A stretch of DNA of 64,000 nt from Selenomonas sputigena (GTDB taxonomy: Bacteria; Bacillota; Negativicutes; Selenomonadales; Selenomonadaceae). Each line of letters begins with the position of its first letter. The first letter of the stretch is position 1. A program made the position numbers and the translations under genes. The stretch covers positions 343,808 to 407,807 of the forward strand of contig NZ_CP110383.1 in NCBI RefSeq assembly GCF_026015965.1. The letters run 5' to 3'. The notes below the pieces were generated by a model. It worked only from the letters and a program-made list of their open reading frames with translations. It was not told the origin of the DNA and searched no databases. This document shows, in pieces, positions 16,187-25,240 of the stretch.

Positions 16187-16290
16187 AGAAGAGGTGCTAC
16201 TGGTAAACGGTCAGCCCCTACTCTTGGTTGAGAGAAGAATTCCCCGCCTAAGTTGTGAGCCTGAGGCGGGGAATTCTTATTTTGCTTTTA
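16187..16290 (+). ncRNA. putative antisense antitoxin RNA, locus 2 (about 100 nt)
   Basis: Runs from the 16152-16180 promoter to the terminator at 16237-16289. It overlaps the 3' untranslated region and last codons of the minus-strand toxin. It contains GTAAACGG at 16203-16210, shared with the antisense RNA of locus 1. Confidence 0.7.
16237..16289 (+). terminator. intrinsic terminator of antisense RNA, locus 2
   Basis: GAATTCCCCGCCT (16237-16249) pairs perfectly with AGGCGGGGAATTC (16264-16276), followed by TTATTTTGCTTTT. The T-tract is the complement of the toxin's Lys-Ala-Lys and stop codons. Confidence 0.85.
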
Positions 16291-16348
16291 ACGCAACGAT
16301 GCAGATCGTTACGAGGAAAACCAACGATAAAAAATCGTACAGATCCAT
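16277..16348 (-). CDS. small hydrophobic toxin-like peptide (type I TA candidate), locus 2
   Basis: A 23-residue peptide starting MDLYDFLSLVFLVTI and ending VALKAK. It has the same length as the locus 1 peptide, with an aromatic/acidic N-terminus, one hydrophobic span and a Lys-rich tail. This is the pattern of short holin-like type I toxins. GAGAGGGGGG is the ribosome site just upstream of ATG 16348. It is too short for ordinary gene callers. Confidence 0.7.
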   Translation of the reverse strand: MDLYDFLSLVFLVTICIVALKAK

Positions 16349-16411
16349 AAGCAACGCCCCCCTCTCAGGGGCTAAGAATCGACCGCCTACCGTTTTCGTA
16401 GTACCAATTGT

Positions 16412-16419
16412 ATTATAGC
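16412..16419 (-). promoter_or_regulatory. toxin promoter -10, locus 2
   Basis: Minus strand TGC-TATAAT with the -10 at 16417-16412, an extended -10. No good -35 is seen at the usual spacing. Expected start is near 16405, where the complementary leader begins. Confidence 0.6.
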
Positions 16420-16458
16420 ATGGAAAGATGGCGTTTGGATATATAGTGCACCGATTTA

Positions 16459-16491
16459 TTGAAATATAAAGAAAATGTTGATATAATCAAC
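16459..16491 (+). promoter_or_regulatory. marR promoter with overlapping palindromic operator
   Basis: TTGAAA at 16459-16464, a 17-bp spacer, TATAAT at 16482-16487. The -10 is wholly inside the palindrome GTTGAT-ATA-ATCAAC (16477-16491). A MarR protein bound there would block RNA polymerase, which predicts autorepression of the whole efflux operon. Confidence 0.75.
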
Positions 16492-16566
16492 TAAGAGAAA
16501 ATCTGTACGTCATGGATGTGAGCTTGCTGCTGTTGCATTTGGTCGTGTATTGAGAGGGGGATCTTG

Positions 16567-17022
16567 GTGGAAAATTTGCAGGTGGCGCGTTGTTTTTCCA
16601 TTTTGGACGGACGTTCGCGCAGCTATGTGTTGGAAGCATGTCGTCCTTTGCAGCTTACGTATTCGGAGTACGTCCTGCTTCTGCGCCTTTTTGACTGCGA
16701 GGGGGCGAGTCAGGAGGATTTGTCGCGTGCTCTGCAGACGGACAAGTCCGCCGTGGCGCGCACGCTCAAGCTTTTGGAACAGAAGGGCTTCATCTGTCGC
16801 GAGAAGGACGCGGAGGATCGCCGCATCAAGCGCATCCGTCTGACGGAGTACGGACGCATGCAGCATCCGTTCCTGCTGTCCGTGATGAATTCGTGGGTTA
16901 ATTATCTGATCGATCCGTTGTCGCCGCAGGATGTCTCCTGTGTGGAGCGCAACTTCCAGATTTTGGCGGAACGCTCGTCGAAGGCGGATTTTCGAGAGCT
17001 CATTGGAAAGACGGCGCGGTGA
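16567..17022 (+). CDS. MarR-family transcriptional regulator
   Basis: A 151-residue winged-helix repressor. The DNA-binding part is visible as ASQEDLSRALQTDKSAVART with LKLLEQKGFI, then the wing REKDAEDRRIKRIRLTEYG. GTG 16567 is six bases after AGGGGG; a TTG at 16564 is closer and less likely. It is the first gene of an operon with the RND adaptor (31 bp downstream) and pump. The likely role is ligand-relieved repression of that pump. Confidence 0.88.
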   Translation: MENLQVARCFSILDGRSRSYVLEACRPLQLTYSEYVLLLRLFDCEGASQEDLSRALQTDKSAVARTLKLLEQKGFICREKDAEDRRIKRIRLTEYGRMQHPFLLSVMNSWVNYLIDPLSPQDVSCVERNFQILAERSSKADFRELIGKTAR

Positions 17023-17053
17023 AACCCGCAGGAAGCTGAGAGGGGGAAACGAT

Positions 17054-18130
17054 GTGAGATATGGGGCATGCAGTATTCTGGCGCTCCTTTTGGCGGGGCT
17101 GCTCGTCAGTGCCGCAGGCTGCGGCGATGCGCCGCCCGAGAAGGCGAAGCCGCCGTTGGTGCGCACCGAGCGCGTCGAGACGAATGAGGCGGCGCACGCG
17201 GTCAACTATGCGGGCAGTGTGCGCGGCCGCTACGAGAAGAATCTGGCATTCCAGGTAGGCGGCCGCGTCATCGCGCGTGCGGTCAACGTCGGCGACCGCG
17301 TGGAAGCGGGAGCGCCGCTCCTGCGCCTCGACGCCTCCGACATCGTGCAGAGGTCGAGGCAGGCCGACGCCGCAGTCGATGCAGCGAAGGCGCAGCTCGA
17401 CCTCGCGGCGGCAAATGCAGCGCGCTACCGCGAGCTTTACGCGGCCGAGGCCGTGCCCGCCGCCGTGCTCGACCAGTACGAGACTGCCTATGGGGCGGCG
17501 GCGGCGAGCTATCGGCAGGCGCTCGCCCAAGCGGCAGAGGGGCACAATGCCGTTTCCTATACGGAGCTTCTTGCCGATGCGCCCGGCGTGATTTCTGCCG
17601 TGGCAGCAGAGTCGGGACAGGTTGTCGCCGCAGGACAGACGGTCGTGACACTCGTCGAGTCGGGCGATCTTGAGGTCGAGATCGCTGTGCCCGAAGATCG
17701 TCTCGCCGATGTGCCGCCGGGCAAGGAAGTCGCCGTATCCTTCTGGGCGCTCGGCGCAGGCGTCGTTTCCGGCACGGTGCGCGAGGTCGCGCCGATGGCG
17801 GACGCCGTCTCGCGTACCTACCGCGTGCGCGTCTCTGTGCCCGCACCGCCGGCCGGCATGGCGCTCGGCATGACGGCGAATGTGGCTGTGGGACGGATGC
17901 CGACGGCAGCCGTGCGCCTGCCGCTCGCCGCCATCTACCAGACGGGCGGCAAACCTTCGGTCTGGCTCGTCGGCGCGGACAACAAGGTGTTCTTGCAGGA
18001 AGTTGCGGTCGACGGCTATGACGGCAACGACGTGCTCGTCCGGGGACTTCCCGACGATGCGCTCGTCGTGACGGCGGGCGTCCACAAACTGCGCGAGGGC
18101 GACGAAGTGCGGACGGGGGATGCGCCATGA
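17054..18130 (+). CDS. RND efflux periplasmic adaptor lipoprotein (membrane fusion protein)
   Basis: A 358-residue AcrA-like adaptor linking an RND pump to an outer-membrane channel. The N-terminus has a lipobox, LLVSAAGC, so it is lipid-anchored. The lipoyl half-motif FQVGGRVIARAVNVGDRVE with GAPLLRLDASD is followed by an alpha-hairpin rich in Ala (about 75-150), the second lipoyl half (GVISAVAAESGQVVAAGQTV) and beta-barrel segments. GTG 17054 follows AGGGGG by about eight bases; the longer frame into marR is rejected. It overlaps the pump gene by four bases (ATGA). Confidence 0.9.
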   Translation: MRYGACSILALLLAGLLVSAAGCGDAPPEKAKPPLVRTERVETNEAAHAVNYAGSVRGRYEKNLAFQVGGRVIARAVNVGDRVEAGAPLLRLDASDIVQRSRQADAAVDAAKAQLDLAAANAARYRELYAAEAVPAAVLDQYETAYGAAAASYRQALAQAAEGHNAVSYTELLADAPGVISAVAAESGQVVAAGQTVVTLVESGDLEVEIAVPEDRLADVPPGKEVAVSFWALGAGVVSGTVREVAPMADAVSRTYRVRVSVPAPPAGMALGMTANVAVGRMPTAAVRLPLAAIYQTGGKPSVWLVGADNKVFLQEVAVDGYDGNDVLVRGLPDDALVVTAGVHKLREGDEVRTGDAP

Positions 18131-21100
18131 GGAATCTTACGGAAATCTCCCTCAAGCACAAGGGGCTCGTATGGTATTTCATTCTCGTCGTCTTTATCGG
18201 CGGCATTTTTTCCTACGGCAAGCTCGGCAGGATGGAAGATCCTGACTTCACGATCCGCCAGATGGTCGTGTCCGTCGCCTGGCCGGGTGCGACAGCGCAG
18301 CAGATGGAAGAGCAGGTCACGGACAAGCTGGAGAAGAAGCTGCAGGATGTGCCGGGACTCAAGGAGCTCAAGAGCTATTCGCGCGAGGGACAGGCGGTCA
18401 TCTATGTGACGCTGGACGACGCTGTGGCGAAGGAGGATATTCGTCCGACGTGGCGCGACGCACGCAATCTCTGCGAGGATGAGAAGCGCAGCCTGCCCAC
18501 AGGTGTTTACGGCCCTTATTATAACGACCGCTTCGACGATGTATTTGGCTCGGTCTACGCCGTAACGGGCGACGGCTGGTCCTACGAGGAGATGCGCGAG
18601 CAGGCGGAAAAGACGCGCCGCGCCCTGCTTGCGGTCGAAAATGTGCAGAAGGTCGAATTGATCGGCGTGCAGCCGGAGAAGATTTACGTCGAGGCCGCGC
18701 GCGAGCGTCTCGCGGAGCTTGGCATACCGCCCGATGCGATTCTTTCTGCCATCCGTACGCAGGAAGAGATGACGCCGGCGGGCATGATCGAGACGCAGAC
18801 GGACAACGTCTACGTGCGCGTCTCGGGCGCTTTCGACGACCTTGAGGCGATCCGCGCCCTGCCGATCGCCGCCGGCGGGCGCACCTTCCGACTCGGCGAC
18901 GTCGCGAGCGTCACGCGCCGCTATGCCGAGCCGGCCGAGCCGAAGATGTACTTCAATGGCGAGCCTGCCGTGGGCATCGCCGTTTCCATGCGCCCGGGCG
19001 GTAACATCCTGACGCTCGGCAAGGATTTGCAGAAGAAAATCGCCGCGCTCAAGGACGATCTGCCGCTCGGCTTGGAAATCCATCAGGTCTCCGACCAGCC
19101 GCAGGTCGTCGCAGAATCCATCGATGATTTCGTCGACACGCTCAGAGAAGCCGTCATCATCGTGCTCGCCGTGAGCTTTCTGACGCTCGGCCTTCGCACG
19201 GGGTTCGTCGTCGCCTGCTGCATCCCGCTCGTACTGACGGGCGTCTTCCTCTTCATGTACGGTGCGGGCATCGACCTGCAGAAGGTGTCTTTAGGCGCGC
19301 TCATCATCTCCCTTGGGCTTCTGGTTGACGATGAGATCATCGCCGTCGAGATGATGAGCGTCAAGCTTGAAGAGGGGCTTGACCGCTTCAGCGCCGCCTC
19401 GCACGCCTTCCGTGCGACGGCTCTGCCCATGCTGACGGGCACGCTCATCACATGCGCGGGCTTCATCCCCGTCGCTTTCTCGAAGGGCATGGCGGCGGAG
19501 TTCTGCGCCTCGCTCTTTCCCGTCATAGCCGCCGCGCTGCTGCTCTCTTGGATCGTCTCCGTCATGGTCGCCCCGCTCCTCGGCTACCACATCATCCGCA
19601 TTGAGCCGAAGCGCGATGAAAAGGGCGAAGCCTTGCTCCATCAAGGCCGATTCTATCGCGTGTTTCGCCGCGTGCTGGAGGCATTTTTAGCACATCGCCG
19701 TCTCGTGCTCGGCGTGACGGCGCTCGTCTTCGCTGCATCCATCGCGCTTTTGGGCGCTTGCCGGCAGGACTTCTTCCCGCCGTCTTTGCGGCCTGAGATC
19801 ATCGTCGAGATGCACCTTGCCGAAGGCTCTTCCATGAAGAACACGGACGGCGAGGCGAAGCGCTTTGCTGCTTTCCTCGACGGCCTTGCGGACGAGTACA
19901 GGAACTATTCCGTCTATGTGGGCGAAGGTGCGCCGCGCTTCGTGCTGACCTTTGAACCCGTCTTGGCTGCGGACAATTATGCGCAGTTCGTCATCGTCGC
20001 GAACGACAAGGAGTCACGCGAGGATTTGACGGCGAAGATCCGCACGGAGCTTTCCGAAAACTTCCCGAACGTGCGTGCAAATCTCAAGTTCATCCAGACG
20101 GGGCCGCCTGCAGCGTACCCCATCATGCTGCGCGTCGAGGGAGAAGACAAGGAAAAAGTCATGTCGCTTGCCAATGAGGTTGCCGACCTCGTGGCGAGCG
20201 ATGCGAACACGCGCGACGTGAACCTCGACTGGCAGGAAAAGAGCAAGGTTCTGCACCTCGCGCTCGATCAAGACAAGCTCAAGGCGCTCGGACTTTCGAC
20301 GCAGATGGTGCAGCAGATGCTCTACACGGAACTGGCGGGAGTGAAAGCGGCGGAACTCTACGAGGGCGACCGCACGGTGGACATCGTGCTGCGGCTCAGG
20401 GAGGAGGCGAGGGACGATCTCTCGCGCCTCGAAGAATTGCCGATCTACCTGCCGCAGGCAGGCTATGTGCCGCTTGCGCAGGTGGCGAAGATTTCCTATG
20501 ACGCGGAAAACGGCATCATCTGGCGGCGCGACTTGAAGCCCGCCGTGACCGTACGCGCCGACATCATCGCGGGCACGCCGACGGATGCGGCGAAAAAAGC
20601 GTACGCGGCGACGAAGGAACTGCGCGAGAATCTTCCCGCAGGATATGCCATCGAGCCGGACGGAAGCCTTGCAGACAGCGAGGATTCGATGAAATATCTT
20701 CTTGTGCCCGTGCCCGCCATGATCTTCCTCATCATGACGCTCTTGATCTTCCAAGTGCGCGAAGGCCGCGCCATGCTCATCACACTCTTGACCGCTCCTT
20801 TGGGCATCATCGGCGTCGCCTGCGGCATGTTCCTCACGGGCGAGCCGATCGGCTTCGTCGCCGACCTCGGCATCCTCGCGCTCTCGGGCATGATTATCCG
20901 CAACTCGGTCATCCTCATCGACCAGATTCAGAAGCATATCAAGGCGGGCGAGTCGCCGTGGCAGGCGGTCATCGACTCGGCTGTTCTGCGCTTTCGTCCC
21001 ATCATGCTGACGGCTGCTGCTGCGATCCTCGGCATGATTCCGCTGATGACGAGTTCTTTCTGGGGACCGATGGCGGTGGCGATAGCGAGCGGGCTTTCCG

Positions 21101-21174
21101 TGGCGACGGTATTGACGCTGCTCGTGCTGCCCGTCATGTACGTCACTGTCTATCGAGTGAAGCGGGAGACTTGA
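18127..21174 (+). CDS. RND multidrug efflux pump, inner-membrane permease
   Basis: A 1015-residue AcrB/HAE1-type proton antiporter with 12 predicted membrane segments and two large periplasmic loops. TM4 carries the proton-relay pair D401-D402 in GLLVDDEIIAVEMM. The N-terminus MRNLTEISLKHKGLVWYF and the phrase VSVAWPGATAQQMEEQVT are typical. It has no outer-membrane channel gene in its own operon; the TolC-like gene at 44973 or another would have to serve. Start overlaps the adaptor stop. No clear terminator follows in the 128-bp gap. Confidence 0.93.
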   Translation: MRNLTEISLKHKGLVWYFILVVFIGGIFSYGKLGRMEDPDFTIRQMVVSVAWPGATAQQMEEQVTDKLEKKLQDVPGLKELKSYSREGQAVIYVTLDDAVAKEDIRPTWRDARNLCEDEKRSLPTGVYGPYYNDRFDDVFGSVYAVTGDGWSYEEMREQAEKTRRALLAVENVQKVELIGVQPEKIYVEAARERLAELGIPPDAILSAIRTQEEMTPAGMIETQTDNVYVRVSGAFDDLEAIRALPIAAGGRTFRLGDVASVTRRYAEPAEPKMYFNGEPAVGIAVSMRPGGNILTLGKDLQKKIAALKDDLPLGLEIHQVSDQPQVVAESIDDFVDTLREAVIIVLAVSFLTLGLRTGFVVACCIPLVLTGVFLFMYGAGIDLQKVSLGALIISLGLLVDDEIIAVEMMSVKLEEGLDRFSAASHAFRATALPMLTGTLITCAGFIPVAFSKGMAAEFCASLFPVIAAALLLSWIVSVMVAPLLGYHIIRIEPKRDEKGEALLHQGRFYRVFRRVLEAFLAHRRLVLGVTALVFAASIALLGACRQDFFPPSLRPEIIVEMHLAEGSSMKNTDGEAKRFAAFLDGLADEYRNYSVYVGEGAPRFVLTFEPVLAADNYAQFVIVANDKESREDLTAKIRTELSENFPNVRANLKFIQTGPPAAYPIMLRVEGEDKEKVMSLANEVADLVASDANTRDVNLDWQEKSKVLHLALDQDKLKALGLSTQMVQQMLYTELAGVKAAELYEGDRTVDIVLRLREEARDDLSRLEELPIYLPQAGYVPLAQVAKISYDAENGIIWRRDLKPAVTVRADIIAGTPTDAAKKAYAATKELRENLPAGYAIEPDGSLADSEDSMKYLLVPVPAMIFLIMTLLIFQVREGRAMLITLLTAPLGIIGVACGMFLTGEPIGFVADLGILALSGMIIRNSVILIDQIQKHIKAGESPWQAVIDSAVLRFRPIMLTAAAAILGMIPLMTSSFWGPMAVAIASGLSVATVLTLLVLPVMYVTVYRVKRET

Positions 21175-21302
21175 AAAGAAAAAATACGATCTCCAACTCT
21201 GGACTTTTGTACTAATATGTGATATATTATGGCAAAAGGGTCTTGTGTCTTGCAGGAATGACGGACGGAAGGCTTTCGTAGTCGGCAGTGAGAGGGCGGT
21301 GC

Positions 21303-23249
21303 ATGGCAATGTTGGGGAAAAGAGGGTGCAGAGCGGCGCATGACTTTCTGCGCATTCTTGCGCTCGCAGCTGTTCTCTTCGTCCTCGCCGCCTCCTTGCC
21401 GAAGGCCTTGCCTGCAGTCGCCGCGCATGGACTTTCCTTGGATTCCCATGAGATGGCAGGCTTTTCCCTGCAGCATTCTGCTAAAGAGGAAGCTGAGCCT
21501 ACGGAACTGCACTATTGGCAGAGCGCGAACCTTCCGGACGAGGGAGAAATGCAGGAACTTCTGCAGGAGGCGCAGAATGGTGCCGAAGGATGGCAGTGTG
21601 TGACTTATCCCGCACAGCCGCTCCTTTCGAGCGAGACGCGCTATGTCTATCTGACAACGAGTCTGCCCGAAGAGGGGTACAGCGGCACGGGTTTGTTCTT
21701 CAAGACGACGAACCAGTCGGTTCGTCTGTGGCTCGATGGCAAGCTCCTTTACGAATACGGTTCGATGGAGGACGGTGACTACAGCTACGGCACGCGCTGG
21801 CATCTCGTTCCTCTGCCGGAAGGCTATGCGGGGAAGACACTGACCGTCGGAATGCATTCTTTCAGCACGGTCGATCTCGGCCGCTTCGACCACCTGTGTC
21901 TGCGCGACATGCGTGCGAGCGTGGCGGAGCTTTTCTTCGCCGATCTGCCCTTCGTCTTCGGACTTTCTTTGATCTTCATGATGGGGGCGATCGTCGCCAT
22001 CTATAGCTGCACCTTGCGCCGCAACCGAGGCGCCTACGTCTTTCTGCTGCTGTTCTTCCTCGTCTACGGCGCCTGGATGGTCAGCGTGATGAACGCGCGG
22101 TATTTCCTTTTCGATTCGCCGCGCTTCTGGTGGTTCGTGCAGCTTACAGCAGTGTATGGCATAGCGATCCTGGCTTTTCAGTTTCTCGCGGGCTTCCTGC
22201 CCGCCGCGCAGCGCCGCACGATGCGCCTTTTGTCCGTACCCTTTGTGCTCCTCTTGGCTGCGTCCGCTCTCGGCGAAATCTTCGTCGCACGCGGCAGTTT
22301 CTTCACCTGCATGAACTTTTACTATCCGCTGGCGGCCATCTTTACGCCGTGGGCGAGCCTCTTGCTCTGGCGCGAAGCGAAGCGCGGCAACGAATACTGC
22401 CGCACGGCGCTCGTGCCGCTCCTCGCGATTGCGCCGCTCGGGCTTTTCGACGGACTTTGGTTTCAGTACCATCTGTTTGCGTGGGACACGTACATCACGC
22501 CTTTCGCGTTGCTGTCCTTCGTCGTCTTCGTCCTGAGCACGATTCGCATGCGCATTCGCGACGAGGTGCGCAGCGAAGCGGTGCAGAAGTCTCTGGAGAA
22601 TGAAATTGTCGAGGCGAAGGAAAAAGCGCAGATCGATCCCTTGACGCGCTGCTTCAACCGCTACAAGTTCAACGATACGTTCCCCGAATGGGTGAAGGTG
22701 GCGCAGAATACAGACGGACATCTCGCGTTCATGATCCTCGACATCGACTTTTTTAAGCGCGTGAATGACGACTATGGACACGATGAGGGGGATCATGTGC
22801 TGCGCTCCTTTGCCGGGGTTCTGCACACTTCGCTCGACCGTCGTCACCTTCTGGTTCGCTGGGGCGGTGAGGAATTCGTCATTCTCTGCCTGCACTATTC
22901 ACTGAAAGAGGCGGAAACCTTCGCCAATCATCTGCGCGAGCGGATCGCACAGGCGCCGATCTGCAACTACCGTCCCATCCAGTGCAGCATCGGCGTTTCG
23001 CGCTGGCATGGCGTGCAGAAGGACACGATGGAGGCGCTCTTGAAGCGTGCGGACGATGCGCTCTATCGGGCGAAGCAGGAAGGGCGCAACTGCGTGCGCA
23101 TCGAGCAGATGGAAAGCCCGTCGCCCGATGGCGAGAGGTCAGAATGTGCGGAAGGCTCTCTGCTCGACAGCGAGAAGACGGAAGGCACCGAGCGTCCGAG
23201 GATTGCTGGCGAGCGTGCGGAGTGCGCCGAAAGCGTGCCTGCACATTGA
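21303..23249 (+). CDS. membrane diguanylate cyclase with 7TMR-DISM-type sensor
   Basis: A 648-residue protein that should make c-di-GMP. After an N-terminal membrane segment an extracytoplasmic jelly-roll-like domain of about 200 residues is followed by seven hydrophobic helices (about 220-415), a coiled coil, and a GGDEF domain from about 440. The active-site loop is RWGGEEF at about residues 519-525, so catalysis is expected. DPLTRCFNRYKFN and DIDFFKRVNDDYGHDEGD are also intact. No clear RxxD inhibitory site is seen. ATG 21303 has GAGGG six bases upstream; GTG 21288 is in frame. The C-terminal tail is charged and low complexity. Confidence 0.88.
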   Translation: MAMLGKRGCRAAHDFLRILALAAVLFVLAASLPKALPAVAAHGLSLDSHEMAGFSLQHSAKEEAEPTELHYWQSANLPDEGEMQELLQEAQNGAEGWQCVTYPAQPLLSSETRYVYLTTSLPEEGYSGTGLFFKTTNQSVRLWLDGKLLYEYGSMEDGDYSYGTRWHLVPLPEGYAGKTLTVGMHSFSTVDLGRFDHLCLRDMRASVAELFFADLPFVFGLSLIFMMGAIVAIYSCTLRRNRGAYVFLLLFFLVYGAWMVSVMNARYFLFDSPRFWWFVQLTAVYGIAILAFQFLAGFLPAAQRRTMRLLSVPFVLLLAASALGEIFVARGSFFTCMNFYYPLAAIFTPWASLLLWREAKRGNEYCRTALVPLLAIAPLGLFDGLWFQYHLFAWDTYITPFALLSFVVFVLSTIRMRIRDEVRSEAVQKSLENEIVEAKEKAQIDPLTRCFNRYKFNDTFPEWVKVAQNTDGHLAFMILDIDFFKRVNDDYGHDEGDHVLRSFAGVLHTSLDRRHLLVRWGGEEFVILCLHYSLKEAETFANHLRERIAQAPICNYRPIQCSIGVSRWHGVQKDTMEALLKRADDALYRAKQEGRNCVRIEQMESPSPDGERSECAEGSLLDSEKTEGTERPRIAGERAECAESVPAH

Positions 23250-23432
23250 GCAGGAAAACAAGAGTTACATGGAGAAATAACAGGGGTCGGCTGTATGCCG
23301 CGAAGGTTCGCAAAAAGCGTCTTCGCGCTGCAGGCGGCTCCTGTTTGCTGTTTTGGGCAGACGCCGATCAGACGGGGATTCCCGCTGATACATTCGGGGA
23401 GGAGACTCCCGAGGAGAAAGGAAAATCATACA

Positions 23433-23708
23433 ATGACAAGAAAAGAGAAGTACCACCAGGTAAGGCGCGAGGCCATAGCCACAGGACTGGCACTCGCCGC
23501 GCTCATCGTCTACTGGCTCTTCGCCGGCTTCGGCACGGCGCAGTTCCTCGACGGCAGCATCCGCATCGCGGGACTGCCGCTCTGGGTCGTCCTCGGCACA
23601 TTCGGCACATGGGCGATGGCGCTCGTCATCGTCACCCTCTTGCTGTGCTTCGTCTTCCGCGACATGCCGCTCGATGACGAGGAGAGGCGGAAGGGGGGCG
23701 AGGCATGA
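23433..23708 (+). CDS. yhdT: YhdT-family small membrane protein (DUF997), symporter partner
   Basis: A 91-residue protein with two membrane segments, starting MTRKEKYHQVRREAIATG and ending in an acidic-basic tail. YhdT proteins are regularly encoded directly before PanF, as here, with stop and start overlapping (ATGA at 23705). ATG 23433 has AAAGGA upstream. The upstream stretch 23250-23432 holds small possible hairpins (GCGAAG/CTTCGC; GGGATTCCC near GGAGACTCCC) but no recognised riboswitch. Confidence 0.8.
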   Translation: MTRKEKYHQVRREAIATGLALAALIVYWLFAGFGTAQFLDGSIRIAGLPLWVVLGTFGTWAMALVIVTLLLCFVFRDMPLDDEERRKGGEA

Positions 23709-25189
23709 TGGAAAAGCTCTCGCTCCTACTGCCGCTCCTCGCTTTCATGGGGCTGATGCTCGCCGTCAGCTTCGCCGTGCGCGTGCGCAGGGAAAAGGAG
23801 GGCGCGGGCTTCGTCTCGCAGTACTTCATCGGCAACCGTGCGATCGGCGGCTTCGTGCTCGCCATGACGACGGTCGCGACGTACAGTTCCGTCAGCTCGT
23901 TTGTCGGCGGGCCGGGCATGGCTTGGAAGGTCGGCTTCGGTTGGATCTACATGGCGGTCGTGCAGGTCACGGCGATCTTCCTCGTACTTGGCATCTTCGG
24001 CAAGCGCGTCGCGCTCCTCTCGCGCCGCCTTGACGCCGTGACCATCGTTGACATCATCCGCGCACGCTTCGGCTCCGATGCGCTCGCGAACCTTTCCGCA
24101 TTCGTCATCGTGCTGTTCTTTCTCGGCACGATGACGGCGCAGTTCGTCGGCGGTGCGAAGCTCTTCGAGGCGGTCACGGGCTACAGCTATTTCACGGGAC
24201 TCGTGCTTTTCGGCGCCGTCGTCGTCCTCTACACGGCGATCGGCGGCTTCCGCGCCGTCGCCTTGACCGACACGCTGTGCGCCGTCATGATGATGGTCGG
24301 CATCGTGCTGCTCTTTTACTTCGTGCTTGAGGCGGGCGGTGGTTACTGGGCGATCCTGGAGACGATCGAGCGCGAGCATCCGGCGATGCTCACGCCTCTG
24401 TCCGCCGGCGACATGCCGCTCGGCCTCTACTTCACGCAGTGGCTGCTCGTCGGCATCTGCACGATTGCGCTGCCGCAGTCCGTCGTGCGCGGCATCAGCT
24501 ACCGCGACACGCGCGGACTGCATCAGGCGATGCTCATCGGCACGTTCGTCATCGGTTTCATGAACATCGGCATCAACTTCACGGGCATCCTCGCGCACGG
24601 CGTTCTGACGGGTCCCGTGACGGACTACGGCACGGTCGACAACATCATTCCGCAGGCAATCGCACGCTCGATGCCGCCCGAACTCGCGAGCATCGCCATC
24701 ATCGGCCCTCTGGCGGCGTCGATCTCGACGATCTCAGGGCTTCTGATCGTCGCTTCGTCGGCGATCATCAAGGACGTCTACATGCACGAGAAAATGAAGA
24801 AGGGGCGCGTCCCCTCGATGAGCCGCCTGCGCCTCCTGTCCATGACCTCGACCGTCATCATCGGTGCGCTCGTCTTCTTCCTTGCGGCCTCGCCGCCGAA
24901 TCTCATCTGGCTCATCAACATGTTCGCCTTTGGCGGACTCGAAACGGCATTTCTCTGGGTCATGCTCTTTGGCCTCTACTGGCGGCGTGCCAACAAGGCG
25001 GGCGCTATGCTCTCGATGGCGGGCGGCACCGTCGTCTACTGCGCGGCGCAGGCGCTGAAGATCCATGTATTCGGACTGCATCCCATCGTACTGGGGCTTT
25101 CGTCTTCGCTCGCCTTCTTCCTGCTTGGCACATATCTGGGCAAGCCGACCGCCGCGGAAAGGCTTCGCGTGTTCTTCCCCGACAAATAA
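23705..25189 (+). CDS. panF: sodium/pantothenate symporter
   Basis: A 494-residue member of the sodium:solute symporter family with about 12-13 membrane segments. SQYFIGNRAIGGFVLAMTTV followed by ATYSSVSSFVGGPGMAWKVG is the family's sodium-site region. Other typical parts are YTAIGGFRAVALTDTLC and PQSVVRGISYRDTRGLHQAM. Together with YhdT it points to pantothenate uptake for CoA synthesis. It is coupled by a four-base overlap to yhdT. Confidence 0.9.
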   Translation: MMEKLSLLLPLLAFMGLMLAVSFAVRVRREKEGAGFVSQYFIGNRAIGGFVLAMTTVATYSSVSSFVGGPGMAWKVGFGWIYMAVVQVTAIFLVLGIFGKRVALLSRRLDAVTIVDIIRARFGSDALANLSAFVIVLFFLGTMTAQFVGGAKLFEAVTGYSYFTGLVLFGAVVVLYTAIGGFRAVALTDTLCAVMMMVGIVLLFYFVLEAGGGYWAILETIEREHPAMLTPLSAGDMPLGLYFTQWLLVGICTIALPQSVVRGISYRDTRGLHQAMLIGTFVIGFMNIGINFTGILAHGVLTGPVTDYGTVDNIIPQAIARSMPPELASIAIIGPLAASISTISGLLIVASSAIIKDVYMHEKMKKGRVPSMSRLRLLSMTSTVIIGALVFFLAASPPNLIWLINMFAFGGLETAFLWVMLFGLYWRRANKAGAMLSMAGGTVVYCAAQALKIHVFGLHPIVLGLSSSLAFFLLGTYLGKPTAAERLRVFFPDK

Positions 25190-25240
25190 ATCCGCTTTGC
25201 GGCCATCTCGCGCCGCCTTCGTATGAAAGGAAGGTTTCCC

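Larger units (their letters stand above)
16193..16404 (-). other. 5'-3' complementary ends of toxin mRNA, locus 2
   Basis: The toxin leader (16404 downward) has GGTACTAC, AAACGGT and AGCCCCT in order. The 3' region (16219-16193) has the complements AGGGGCT, ACCGTTT and GTAGCACC in reverse order. This gives three helices of 8 (one mismatch), 7 and 7 bp, matching the layout of locus 1 although the sequences differ. Confidence 0.65.

Noticed and set aside
23250-23432. Riboswitch upstream of yhdT-panF
   Set aside because: Several small stems are possible but none matches a known aptamer and there is no terminator before the ribosome site.
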